A stretch of 35,173 nt of DNA, from the NCBI GenBank assembly GCA_040182905.1, contig JARQWU010000090.1, positions 1-35,173 of the forward strand, written 5' to 3'. This stretch comes from Barthelona sp. PAP020 (lineage: Eukaryota; Metamonada: BaSk clade). The notes beneath the pieces were generated by a model. It saw only the letters and a program-made list of their open reading frames with translations. It did no database searches and had not been told where the DNA came from. Positions 26,151 to 35,173 of this stretch are shown here, in pieces (positions within the stretch are counted from its first letter, which is position 1; each line of letters begins with the position of its first letter). The position numbers were made by a program, and so were the translations under genes.

Positions 26151-27305
26151 TCATCCTGTGCAAAAGTTTGTTGATTTCAAAAAGATTTCAGCTTTGTCTC
26201 CTAAAGTTTTCAAGTCTTCCTCCTTGTTTCTGTTCAAACATACATCATCCAATTCATAATTAAACTCAAGATTGGGTACATGTCGATGAATATACTCATA
26301 CGATTCCGGAATCTCATTTGGAACACTCTGTAATCGATCAAAGAATAAAGCGGTTACTTGTGTCCAATATGAGGCAGTGGATGCATTGTCATAACCACCA
26401 CCACCTAGTATCAAGACATTTTGTGATGTTATTAAATCTTTGACACAACTCAAAATCCTTAACATTCCAGGAATGCTGACGTTAAAGATACCAAACTCTT
26501 TCAAAATATCAGCTCCCAATACAAGGATAATGTTGTGAGACTGAGGAACAACAATTGCAAGCAATGGAATCAACAAACTCTTCAATGACTCGTCATCAAG
26601 CCCATTCCACAGGGGTAGATTCAGATTGGAACCATGGGAATACTCAAATAATCCTGTTGTTTTAGCGGGAAAAAATGCAAAAGGATGTCGATGAACACTC
26701 AAATAGAAGACTCTGTCATCATGACAAAAGCTCTCACTTGTGCCATCTCCCAAATGTATATCCAAATCAATAATTAACGTTTTACCTGTCTTTCTAAGCA
26801 TAGACGCTGCAATTATTATATCATTAACATAACAAAAACCAGAACTATAACATCTTGAACCATGATGTCTTCCTCCAACCCAATTGATGGCAACTTTTTT
26901 TGAACCATGAAGTAATTTGGTAGTCGCCATGAATGTCCCTGTACATATTAACAAAATATGGATAGAAAGCCCTTCAAAGTAGGGAGTGTCATCATTTTGA
27001 AGTTGATAAAACTCAAAATGATCCATTTGATTAAATGGTATAATACCTTTCAATTTTATGAATTGTTGTAAAGCATTAATGAAGTCATTGTCAAAATTGA
27101 AAGGCTTTTTTTTCAAGAAATCAAAAGATATCAAACGTTCAACAATAATGTGCTCATCATTATCATTGAAAATATTTATAGATTCAATAAGAGAATTTAC
27201 CATTTCAAATCTTTGTTCATTTTGATGACAATTTGTGTATTTTTGTAATTTTTTTGGATAAGTAATATAAATATATTGCCTTTCTTTGTTTTGATCATTG
27301 TTCAT
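26151..27305 (-). CDS. Class I histone deacetylase, HDAC8-like
   Basis: This is a 384-residue zinc-dependent deacetylase. The first ATG is at 27305; the codon before it is TTG. The catalytic pair is His147/His148 in GGRHHG. The substrate channel has SSGFCYVNDI. The zinc ligands are Asp182 and His184 in DLDIHLGDG and Asp266 in LGADIL. The transition-state Tyr305 is in LGGGGY. All key residues are therefore present. One departure is Leu185, where the family usually has His (DxHHGDG). Length and the lack of a long C-terminal tail fit HDAC8 better than HDAC1-3. Expected role: removal of acetyl groups from histone or other lysines, in the nucleus or cytoplasm. No targeting signal is clear. The 180-base gap to the next gene is a divergent promoter. 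Confidence 0.93.
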   Translation of the reverse strand: MNNDQNKERQYIYITYPKKLQKYTNCHQNEQRFEMVNSLIESINIFNDNDEHIIVERLISFDFLKKKPFNFDNDFINALQQFIKLKGIIPFNQMDHFEFYQLQNDDTPYFEGLSIHILLICTGTFMATTKLLHGSKKVAINWVGGRHHGSRCYSSGFCYVNDIIIAASMLRKTGKTLIIDLDIHLGDGTSESFCHDDRVFYLSVHRHPFAFFPAKTTGLFEYSHGSNLNLPLWNGLDDESLKSLLIPLLAIVVPQSHNIILVLGADILKEFGIFNVSIPGMLRILSCVKDLITSQNVLILGGGGYDNASTASYWTQVTALFFDRLQSVPNEIPESYEYIHRHVPNLEFNYELDDVCLNRNKEEDLKTLGDKAEIFLKSTNFCTG

Positions 27306-27485
27306 CAATGGTTATAATAAAAAAACTTGAAATGGAGAAAAAAAATTTTTTTTGATGCTGCATTTTTGTAGTTTTTTTATTTAATCCTTTGAATTTTGAT
27401 TATTGTTATGTAAAGATTAAATTATTGAGCTAATACAGAAATATTTTCAAAGTTAATAAAGAAAATTCTTTTTTTTTTCAATTAA

Positions 27486-30400
27486 ATGTTGAATGAACGA
27501 AAAAAATCTCCTTCTTTAGAATACACAGAAAGTTTAGAAGAAGATGAAGAAAGAAAAATTCATTCTTTGGTGATGGAAAATCGAAAATTGTATCTTGCAT
27601 TAGATTTAGACCAGTCTTTAATACACACAAGGGATATAAAACTGTTACAATTTCAACGGTTGAAGGAGAAATATTGTTTTAAAGGTGTAAAACGACATAA
27701 TATCGAAATTTTTTGGAAACAAGAAATTAATGGATTCACTTATTATATTTATGAATTGAAATATGGAAAAGATTTTTGTTCATATTACTTAACATGTATA
27801 CGTAGTTATTTGAATGAATTTTTTCATCGAATCCGAAATAAGTATTATTTGAGTATTTTTACTGCAGGAAAACCCCATTATGCAAAGAAAATACAGCTCA
27901 TTATACAAGATTTTGTTGATGATGATGTAATTGATTTATTTGCAGGTAATATTCATGCCAGTGATGAATTGAATAAAAGAGATGTTGGTTTTGGTGATAC
28001 TCCATATAAAACGTTAAAACAAGTGTTTGGAAAGAACAAACCGTATTCGTTATGCATGGATGACAATCTAATTGCTTGGAAGAAAGATAATAGACGTTGC
28101 TTAGTGCTTAGGAAATTTGAAATGGATAATATAGTGAACGTTGAGCCAAATCAGGTGATAAAAAGTATAAATAATATGCATCCAAGACAATTGGAAAGGT
28201 GTTCTGAGATTTTGGAGCAAATTCATCAACAATTTTTCAATCAATATAAAGGGGAAATGGATGTTGAAGAAATCTTGATGAATATTCGTAAAAAGGCATA
28301 TAAGAATATTCATCTAACATATGACCCCCAATATACTAATTCTTATCTTGCTAATGATCTGCGGAAATATAACAATGATTTCTATTTAAATATCAGACCG
28401 TATGTGAATGAAAAGACAACGCATTATTTCTCTTCCAAATTAGAACCCATACCTCAGAGCATAATCGAACAAGATTTTCTTGATTCAATGTTCAAAATTG
28501 ATTATTCGTGGTTGATCGATGTAGTTTCGTTAATTGAGGTAAACACCAGTGTAAATCAAGCTTCCTATTATTTTGATGATTATTTTGAAGATATTGAAGC
28601 TGAAAATGGTGATGATGTTGATAAGCAACCAGACGGGTTTGAAGATGAAGATATTGACTTTGACTTTGATACCGACTCTGAAGATGAAATGAATGAAAAA
28701 GTTCATTACCAATCTCGCATGAAAAATACATTTCAAACTACGGTAGATGAGATAAACTTCGAACTTGGCAAAGAATTAATGTATGAAGAAGATTGGTTAC
28801 ACAATACCGACAGACATCATAGAGTGATGTTATCTGATGACATGGTCTCTAAATTACTGAAACCAAGTTCTTCTCAAGTTGAAGAATTGTTTCGATTGAG
28901 CTGTGTCAGTACTAGATTTAGAAGAATAGCTTTAGAAGTTTTGAATGAAGAAATTAATAGAAGTGCTGAACGAATTTTATTGCACAAGTGGAGTAGTTTA
29001 AAGTTGTTTGGTCCATTTGTTAAGAAGGCACGAAAACTTCAAATTTTTGATGTTCAAGAACCAACTCAAGAGAACATTGACCAATTGAGAATTTTTGAGA
29101 ATTTGGAGAAATTATATGTATTTCGACCTTTGCAACTTTTGAACTTTCATAATTTACCAAAGAATTGCCAAATAATTGGTGTTTTGGACGATAATATTAA
29201 TGCCAACGTACGTGGAATTGAAAAAGCTATTGATAGATCTAATCTGTTGAAGATTGAAAAGAAACATCCTTTTGTTCATCGTTCATCGTTTGAAAGCCAT
29301 TTTGATCTTGTCATGAAAATGGTTTTAAACAAAGAAAAATACCCCAATTTAGATTCTATTTTAGAAACTTTTGATACTGGATTTTTCTATTGTTTGAATC
29401 GAAAGGGAGAATCCGACAAAAACATCCAATTGATACAGCGATTAGGATTAAGCGAAGTTGTGAACATGATCAAAAGATTGGCCTTTTATATTGAAAACCC
29501 CGTTGGTAAAGCTAAAGTTGAGTATGAAAAAGTAATTATCAACTTTTTGAAAAAAAAGTTATTAAACAATGAAGATCAATTGGAAATGTATGTGGGTCCC
29601 ATAACCACTCGAATTAACGAGGTTTTACAACAATTTTTAAGCTTACACACGATTGTTTTGGTTGATTTAAATTCAAGAATCGATCATTTTCTGTCAGAAG
29701 AGCCTATCATGGAGAGAATTAGTATTGAATCATTGTGGCCTGTTAATGTTGAAACTTTAAAATATTTGACAGATTTTATCAAAAATTTAAATGGTTTCAC
29801 AACACATTTGTCCATATTCAGAAGATATCCCCTAATAGAGCATGATTATATGTTTACCCGATCAAAATTTGTCAGAAGTGAGTTGATGAAGAGTCTAAAA
29901 GAATCGCAGCAAAGTTTGAAACATCTAACTTTATTTGTTGACCTGACTATTGATGATCTTTATGAGTTAGTCTCACATTTTAGAAAATTAGAGATTGTAG
30001 GCTGTCTAAGATTGGTGGAAGATCACAAATTGAACTGTAACAATGAAGATGATATTAGACTTGATGTTTCACGTTTTCCCAATTTTCAACAGATTCAAGG
30101 ACTAAAATTTGGTACTCAGGAGGATTTGTCAAATTTTGAGGAGAACTCTTTGAAATATTTGAAACTTTTTCCAAACCTAAATCAAATTGAATATTGCTGT
30201 GATGTGAATTTTCTTTCTTTAGAAGTATTACCAAAAACTTTAACAAAATTGATTTTGGACATTAATTCGATTGATGATTTGTTTGTTAGCAACAAGATTA
30301 TTGTTGCTAGATTCAAAATGTTTGTTTTGAAATGTCCATTTTTAGAAAAGGTAATCTTCAGATTGAACCAACCTCAAAAAGGGTCTAAAAATTATCGTTC

Positions 30401-30548
30401 TTCAATAGATAGTGAAAATCTTTTGAGATATAAACGTTACAGTAACGATCTTGATAAATTACAGAAAAATATTCACAAAAAGAATAATTTATTGAGTATT
30501 TTACAGGAAACCTTCAAGCAGATTTTCTTTGAAGTCGATCAAGCTTAA
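27486..30548 (+). CDS. FCP1-type phosphatase domain fused to an F-box/LRR-like region
   Basis: This is 1020 residues in one uninterrupted frame. Residues about 34-212 form an FCP1/SCP HAD phosphatase domain: ALDLDQSLIHT (nucleophile Asp40 and acid Asp42), SIFTAGKPHYA (motif II Thr126), Lys175 in KTLKQVFG and CMDDNLIAW (Asp192, Asp193). This family dephosphorylates the RNA polymerase II C-terminal domain. There is no clear BRCT domain. An Asp/Glu-rich linker (about 359-405) leads to an F-box-like helix pair at about 458-485 (VEELFRLSCVSTRFRRIALE), then about 500 residues of irregular leucine-rich repeats to the C-terminus. The combination would target the phosphatase, or its substrate, to an SCF-like or LRR-defined partner. 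I know of no standard family with this layout. The F-box call is weaker than the phosphatase call. Confidence 0.85.
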   Translation: MLNERKKSPSLEYTESLEEDEERKIHSLVMENRKLYLALDLDQSLIHTRDIKLLQFQRLKEKYCFKGVKRHNIEIFWKQEINGFTYYIYELKYGKDFCSYYLTCIRSYLNEFFHRIRNKYYLSIFTAGKPHYAKKIQLIIQDFVDDDVIDLFAGNIHASDELNKRDVGFGDTPYKTLKQVFGKNKPYSLCMDDNLIAWKKDNRRCLVLRKFEMDNIVNVEPNQVIKSINNMHPRQLERCSEILEQIHQQFFNQYKGEMDVEEILMNIRKKAYKNIHLTYDPQYTNSYLANDLRKYNNDFYLNIRPYVNEKTTHYFSSKLEPIPQSIIEQDFLDSMFKIDYSWLIDVVSLIEVNTSVNQASYYFDDYFEDIEAENGDDVDKQPDGFEDEDIDFDFDTDSEDEMNEKVHYQSRMKNTFQTTVDEINFELGKELMYEEDWLHNTDRHHRVMLSDDMVSKLLKPSSSQVEELFRLSCVSTRFRRIALEVLNEEINRSAERILLHKWSSLKLFGPFVKKARKLQIFDVQEPTQENIDQLRIFENLEKLYVFRPLQLLNFHNLPKNCQIIGVLDDNINANVRGIEKAIDRSNLLKIEKKHPFVHRSSFESHFDLVMKMVLNKEKYPNLDSILETFDTGFFYCLNRKGESDKNIQLIQRLGLSEVVNMIKRLAFYIENPVGKAKVEYEKVIINFLKKKLLNNEDQLEMYVGPITTRINEVLQQFLSLHTIVLVDLNSRIDHFLSEEPIMERISIESLWPVNVETLKYLTDFIKNLNGFTTHLSIFRRYPLIEHDYMFTRSKFVRSELMKSLKESQQSLKHLTLFVDLTIDDLYELVSHFRKLEIVGCLRLVEDHKLNCNNEDDIRLDVSRFPNFQQIQGLKFGTQEDLSNFEENSLKYLKLFPNLNQIEYCCDVNFLSLEVLPKTLTKLILDINSIDDLFVSNKIIVARFKMFVLKCPFLEKVIFRLNQPQKGSKNYRSSIDSENLLRYKRYSNDLDKLQKNIHKKNNLLSILQETFKQIFFEVDQA

Positions 30549-30753
30549 TATAAACAAATATAATTTCTTTTTTTGTTGAAACAGAACTTCATGCCCTTCA
30601 TTTTGACAATAAATGAAAGTTATCCCTTAATAACCAAAAAATATATCCCAAGTTGTGCTTTCAAATATTTTAAGATCAATTTGATCACAATTTTAACTCC
30701 TTTTTGTTCCAATACATATGTGTGCGAAAAGAAAAAAATTAAAAGAAAAAATT

Positions 30754-33700
30754 TTACAAAACTAAATTCTTTAATTGATTCATGCAATTTTTTGGAACTG
30801 TTTTTAAAAGAGGAATTTTTGGTAAAGATTTTTTATCTTTTTTTATTGGAACAATAGTGTAAAAATTTTCCATTGCATAACTAAAAGGCAATGATTCAAA
30901 ATTGAAAGCTTTTGATTTAGCTGCTAAAAATTGTTTAAAATGTGAAGTTACAATAATATTTGTTTTAAGACTATTCTTCCAATGCAAAGAAGGAATGGTT
31001 AAATTCCAAAATATCTCTTTAATCATTAAACAAACCACACAAGGCAAACCAATTCTTGAACTATTTTCAAAAACTGACCCTTTTGACATCTTATCGTTGT
31101 GTAATACTTCAACACATAAAAATACACTTTCTAATTCATTTTCATCAAGATAATGAATAATCAGTGTCATTAAATTATCTAAATGCTTCAATGTATTGGT
31201 ATATGTATTCATGTCTAAAGGAATTTGAAATATATAAGATAGATTGTAAAAACCTGATAATTCAATGGGAATATCCAAGAATTCCTCAATTGAAAGCAAA
31301 TAATGCTCCAATTTTAAGATTTGTTGATCTGATATATTACGTACAATGCAAGTAAGATACAAAGCATTTTTCAAAGGGATTCTTGATTGATAAAAGCTTG
31401 ATGGCAAAGTAACGTTTTTATGGAAGTCTACTGTATTATTTTTGGAGTTTTGTATATCTTCAAAAGCTAATCTATGGGAATGATTAATGTTTCTATGATT
31501 AACGTTAGAATTTGTGTTAAATAAATGAAATTTTGAATCATGTGTTTCACAATGCAATAAAGTTAACATAGGATCTTGTGATAAAGAATGTCTGATACAA
31601 TTATTCTTTGAAAAAGTCAATAGTAATGAATAAAACTTCATTGCAATTCGTTTCATTACAAAACAAAAATAAACAATATTAGAAACGGATTTTGATAAAT
31701 AACTAACAAAAATTAATGAGAATAAGCAAACGATAATTCTATTGATAATAAAAGTGTCAAAGATATTAGTAATTCCAAGTACATCTGCTGAAAATTTGAA
31801 AACAAAGAAGAGAACAAAGCTAATATTAATAATAAATATAGAATGATAGAATTGTTGTAAAAAGCAAGGTAAAATTGAGTACATAATAAAAATAAATATG
31901 ATTCTAGCAAAATTAAGGGTCTTTAAACTCATGTAATTATGGGGAAAGATTGTATAATATAAAGTATAACAAAAGGGAATGAATAACATAAAATTGAAAA
32001 TAGGTTCAGGTAAAAATAGGATAAACAAATGAATAACAAATAAAAGTATAGCTAAATAATATCTAATTTCTGGAGAAACATTACCAAAAGTATAACATTG
32101 ACTAACAATAAAGGAAAAAATACAAATGAACATCTTAAACATGAAAGGTATGTTAATACCAAAATTATTTAATAGACGTTGAGAATCTTTACCTAATAAT
32201 AATTCTTTGATATCAAAAATAGTAAAAACACTAGAAATCTTGTTGTTTATCAAAATCGATTTGTCTTCTTCATCTTTATCCTCTTCTTCTTCTTCTTTAC
32301 AATTCTCAATTGGATCTTCAAAACACCATGTATCAATAGTATTCAATAGATACCCACTCAATTGATCAGAATGCAAATAATAGAAAGGTCTTCGTTTCCA
32401 TTCATCTATTTCCACATCATTCTCCAATGTCTTTTTAACTGTTTCTTTTCTTAAATTTCCAAGAGATAATATTGATGAAATACTTAATGGATATACTTCA
32501 AATAAACTATCTTTTTCAACATATTCAGATAAACTTTTACTGTGAAATTGTTCAACTTCGTTAAAAACTCCTAGAAATTCAATAATTTGTTTGTACTGTA
32601 ATGGCATTGTACGCTCAACTTTTTGAAAATATTCATAACAAGCAGGCAAACCAAACATATTGATCGATTTGATCTCTTTATGATTCTTGCAAGTTAATGC
32701 CATTGTATGATAAACTTTATTCAAAACGTCACCTTTAACAACAATTTGTGAATGTTGAAAATCACTAGCATATGTCTCAACTTCTCCTAAAAACCAAAAA
32801 ATATAAATATTTGACAGATTATTAACACTTAATTCGGATAAGTATTTTGAAAATTCATGTTCCAAACGATATAAGAATTGAAAGAAATTAATAGTGACAC
32901 TAATTTGGTGATTATATTCCATACCATTATTATCGTTAAAAATAAGGTTATTATCAACACAATAAAGTCTATCACTACTGATCAAAATACTGGTTGGAGT
33001 CTGTTCAATCACTTGTAATCCGTAATTATGAGCAGTATTATGAACAATTGCTAAGAATTTTTCCAAAAACTTTTCAATAGTCAAATAATCTAAATAGACA
33101 TCATCTCTAATGTTTCTTAAACTTATCAAACATAAAAAACGTTGATTAGATGACCCAACAGATGATGATAGAATTCTCTCATTCTTATGAACTTTGGAAA
33201 ATTTACTCTTTTTATTTGGTGATGCAAAAGAACTGAGTTTAAAAACTTCCTTATCAAAAGCTTCAGTATATAATTTTTCTTTCAATTTCTGTGGTATCAA
33301 CAAACAATTTTCAGCAAATAAGCGTTTATATGCATCAACAACATAATATTCATTCAAATAATCAACAATTATTGAACAAATTCTTGAATAACAATGAAAA
33401 TATATTGTTGTCTTCCCTAACAAATAACAAACAAAAATAAATATACAGAAAATAAAAAAAAAAAATTTGTGGATTCCATAAAAGTCTTGTTCTGCAAATA
33501 TATGAGCATCAACAAAAAAAGGTAAACAAAAATGCATGAAAATCAATATCAAATTCAATATTACCATTGTATAAACACTTACTCCAATAGTCATAATCAT
33601 AAACACATAGATATATTCATATAAGGCCATATACATATTATTTACATATGATTCAAAAGAATCATCAATAAAGGTTAACATTATGATACTCAATAGATAT

Positions 33701-34008
33701 AACATTAAAAAAACCAAAACAAATCGAAAAGATGTAAAAGATATCTTTTTGTTTTTAAACAATCCAGTAAAAATCATATAAATTACAAAAAAGATAATTA
33801 AATTAATCAATGTTAAAAAAAATTTTTTAAGAAAAATAATTCTAAACACTTCAAAACATAATAATAACAAAAAAGAAACTATAAAAAATATTTGATCATT
33901 CTTTCTGCTAAAATGTAATTGTTTAGACATAGTTTCAATATGAAAAAGATTTAATGGAGTAAATATGTGAATCTTGTCAGAATCAAACTTTTTTTTCTTT
34001 TTTTCCAT
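30754..34008 (-). CDS. 12-transmembrane protein resembling a degenerate adenylyl cyclase
   Basis: This is 1084 residues. A hydrophobic block of about six helices (about 40-200) is followed by a soluble region. A second block of about six helices (about 626-795) and a second soluble region follow. This is the 6TM-C1-6TM-C2 layout of animal transmembrane adenylyl cyclases. Within the first soluble region (about 293-453), RFLCLISLRNIRD occupies the place of the FxDIxxFT metal motif, VIEQTPTSILIS that of the KxxGDxxM segment, and VVKGDVLNKVYHTMAL resembles the wGdxVNxAxRm helix. The second region (about 882-1026) has a similar weak pattern. The catalytic Asp residues appear lost in both, so it is probably a pseudo-cyclase: a receptor, regulator or scaffold. 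The assignment rests on topology plus weak motifs. The start at 34008 is the first ATG; Met27 is an alternative. Confidence 0.6.
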   Translation of the reverse strand: MEKKKKKFDSDKIHIFTPLNLFHIETMSKQLHFSRKNDQIFFIVSFLLLLCFEVFRIIFLKKFFLTLINLIIFFVIYMIFTGLFKNKKISFTSFRFVLVFLMLYLLSIIMLTFIDDSFESYVNNMYMALYEYIYVFMIMTIGVSVYTMVILNLILIFMHFCLPFFVDAHIFAEQDFYGIHKFFFFIFCIFIFVCYLLGKTTIYFHCYSRICSIIVDYLNEYYVVDAYKRLFAENCLLIPQKLKEKLYTEAFDKEVFKLSSFASPNKKSKFSKVHKNERILSSSVGSSNQRFLCLISLRNIRDDVYLDYLTIEKFLEKFLAIVHNTAHNYGLQVIEQTPTSILISSDRLYCVDNNLIFNDNNGMEYNHQISVTINFFQFLYRLEHEFSKYLSELSVNNLSNIYIFWFLGEVETYASDFQHSQIVVKGDVLNKVYHTMALTCKNHKEIKSINMFGLPACYEYFQKVERTMPLQYKQIIEFLGVFNEVEQFHSKSLSEYVEKDSLFEVYPLSISSILSLGNLRKETVKKTLENDVEIDEWKRRPFYYLHSDQLSGYLLNTIDTWCFEDPIENCKEEEEEDKDEEDKSILINNKISSVFTIFDIKELLLGKDSQRLLNNFGINIPFMFKMFICIFSFIVSQCYTFGNVSPEIRYYLAILLFVIHLFILFLPEPIFNFMLFIPFCYTLYYTIFPHNYMSLKTLNFARIIFIFIMYSILPCFLQQFYHSIFIINISFVLFFVFKFSADVLGITNIFDTFIINRIIVCLFSLIFVSYLSKSVSNIVYFCFVMKRIAMKFYSLLLTFSKNNCIRHSLSQDPMLTLLHCETHDSKFHLFNTNSNVNHRNINHSHRLAFEDIQNSKNNTVDFHKNVTLPSSFYQSRIPLKNALYLTCIVRNISDQQILKLEHYLLSIEEFLDIPIELSGFYNLSYIFQIPLDMNTYTNTLKHLDNLMTLIIHYLDENELESVFLCVEVLHNDKMSKGSVFENSSRIGLPCVVCLMIKEIFWNLTIPSLHWKNSLKTNIIVTSHFKQFLAAKSKAFNFESLPFSYAMENFYTIVPIKKDKKSLPKIPLLKTVPKNCMNQLKNLVL

Positions 34009-34166
34009 TTTTAGACAATTAAATATATTTTGTTATTATGTTATTAAATTAAATTATTTCACAAAACATATAAACCAAAAACAAAAATGGTTGAAATGGT
34101 TTGAAAAAAAAAAAAAATTGTGACCCAAAACACAAAAAAAGTTCTTTTTAAATAAACTCTAATTTT

Positions 34167-34863
34167 ATGAAAAATAGAACAAAGTGTGAAATATGTTTAA
34201 ATAATAATTCAAAATATATTTGTCCAAAGTGCAGAATCAAATAGTATTTCATTTGCACATTTTTTCATTTCTAATTTTTTTCTTAGTTGTTCAAAAGATT
34301 GTTTTATACTGCACCAAAATAATGGATTATGTGAATCAAAACAAAATTCAACCGCAATTCAAACTCCATCATTTGAAAATATTAAAAATCCTTCAAAAAA
34401 AAACATTAGAACAGTTAAACAAACAGATCCACTTATAATTTCAAATGAACAATTGGAACTTTTGAGAAATAATAAATCAATTCTTGATAAAGTTAGTCAT
34501 AGTCATTTACAAGCAGTTTTATCTCATCTAATTGATAATTCAAAAAATAAACTTCAAACATTAAATGATCTAATTGAAAATGATAAACATTTTGAACAAT
34601 TTTGTGTTGAAGTCTTGCAAACAATTAAATATGAGTATGATTTGGATAAAATAGAACAAAACATTATAGAAGATTCAATGCATATGGAAGAAAGTGATTT
34701 AGATGAAAATATTGAGCCCTTGGAGGCTTCTTCACGTTCCTTTTCTCAAAATGATGATATCTTACCTTTAAAACAATCTCCAAAGGAAGATTTTATTGAA
34801 GAAACACTTGAAATTACCACATCAAATGCTGACGAACTTGACATTGATTTGTTAGGGTATTGA
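34167..34863 (+). CDS. ZNHIT3-like zf-HIT protein, two exons
   Basis: The spliced model is exon 1 34167-34243 and exon 2 34287-34863, 217 residues, stop TGA 34861-34863. Exon 1 gives KCEIC...YICPKCRIK. Joining TA with the T at 34287 restores the frame and completes the finger as YCSKDCFILH plus a last Cys. This is the full C2-C2-C/C-H/C treble-clef of the zf-HIT family: CxxC, CPxC, YCSxxC, H, C. The remainder (around LELLRNNKSIL, then VSHSHLQAVLSHLIDN) resembles the C-terminal helices of ZNHIT3/Hit1, which works in box C/D snoRNP assembly. The C-terminal third is acidic. Without splicing, both exons look like unrelated short frames and the finger is cut in half, which is strong support for the intron. 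Confidence 0.85.
34244..34286 (+). other. 43-base spliceosomal intron
   Basis: The donor is GTATTT at 34244 and the acceptor TTAG ends at 34286. TTTCTAAT near 34268-34275 is a plausible branch site, with a T-rich tract after it. The length is not a multiple of three. The donor splits a codon as TA|T, and unspliced RNA reads TAG at the junction, so retention stops translation at once. Confidence 0.85.
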
Positions 34864-34988
34864 ATAAATAGTCTCGTTTCATTTTTAATTTGAACTATTT
34901 TTCGAAAAAGCACAGCTCCTTGCAGAAAAAAAAAAATATACAAATTGAATAAATTACTTTACACCTTTGTTTATCTCATAAAACCCTT

Positions 34989-35173
34989 TCATTCTTCAAT
35001 TGCTTGTAAAAAGTAATTGTATTGAACCAAGCCTTCACCATTATCCAACCATTTGATGATCTTATTCAACAAAAGAGAAGAAACAGGCACATTAGCTCTT
35101 GAAAGGGCACCAGCGAATTGAGATGTGGTAATTAACAAACGTTTGTTGAAATCCATATCTTTAAAGAATGGTT
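34989..35173 (-). CDS. 3' end of an EF-hand-like protein, cut by the right edge
   Basis: The last 60 residues of a minus-strand gene run in from the right edge and end at TGA (34991-34989). The peptide reads like an EF-hand pair in paralogue form: FFKDMDFNKRLLITTSQFAGAL and then IIKWLDNGEGLVQYNYFLQA. Calcium ligands are partly replaced in both, so this may be a non-binding EF-hand of a larger protein. The ATG inside the window (35158-35156) is probably internal. It is convergent with the ZNHIT3-like gene, 125 bases away. Confidence 0.65.
   Translation of the reverse strand, partial: PFFKDMDFNKRLLITTSQFAGALSRANVPVSSLLLNKIIKWLDNGEGLVQYNYFLQAIEE

Noticed and set aside
34220-34438. A 72-codon frame across the ZNHIT3 exon junction as a separate gene
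   Set aside because: It begins at a non-ATG codon and reads through the intron in a different frame from the zinc-finger gene.
1-35173. A bacterial-type system, CRISPR array, phage or plasmid element
   Set aside because: All recognisable genes are eukaryotic, with a spliceosomal intron and a Pol III tRNA gene; no spacer arrays, integrases or transposases were seen.

Overview
The window is nuclear DNA from a compact, AT-rich protist genome. Genes are almost all intronless single reading frames on both strands, 50 to 300 bases apart. They encode plainly eukaryotic proteins (cyclin, class I histone deacetylase, SNARE, TMEM16, FCP1-type phosphatase, ZNHIT3, F-box/LRR, ankyrin, EF-hand). One small spliceosomal intron (43 bases, GT...CTAAT...TTAG) is visible at the right end. 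It lacks the trichomonad intron consensus. An AT-rich heterolobosean-like amoeboflagellate is one possible source, but this is a guess: nothing here fixes the taxon.

Layout. Positions 1-2232 are mostly non-coding: a gene fragment cut by the left edge (minus), an unexplained open stretch at 389-1080, a tRNA-Lys(UUU) gene, and two families of short direct repeats, one set ending in A-rich tails like a small retroposon. Then follow an unrecognised protein (2233-3987, -), an F-box/LRR protein (4122-5219, +), a Sfi1-like centrin-binding protein (5542-7209, -), a TMEM16/anoctamin (7483-9012, -), a kinesin-like protein with a degenerate motor (9252-12533, -), a cyclin (12672-13685, +), a TPGS1-like protein overlapping it tail to tail (13648-14292, -), a VAMP-like SNARE (14412-14687, +) and a calmodulin/centrin-like EF-hand protein (14845-15285, -).

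The centre is one 8.7 kb gene (15448-24141, +) for a giant secreted or type I membrane protein built from repeated beta-rich modules. Its base composition is clearly less AT-rich than its neighbours. To its right are a small helical protein (24461-24727, -), an ankyrin protein (24779-26068, +), an HDAC8-like deacetylase (26151-27305, -), an unusual fusion of an FCP1-type phosphatase domain to an F-box/LRR-like region (27486-30548, +), a 12-transmembrane protein resembling a degenerate adenylyl cyclase (30754-34008, -), a two-exon ZNHIT3-like gene (34167-34863, +) and the 3' end of an EF-hand-like gene cut by the right edge (34989-35173, -).

Functionally, 5.5-15.3 kb is rich in microtubule, centriole and cell-cycle genes (Sfi1-like, kinesin-like, cyclin, TPGS1-like, EF-hand). 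Three genes look like pseudoenzyme or non-canonical versions of well-known families: the kinesin, the cyclase and the SNARE. The most novel single item is the FCP1-F-box fusion. The giant modular surface protein and the pseudo-cyclase are next.
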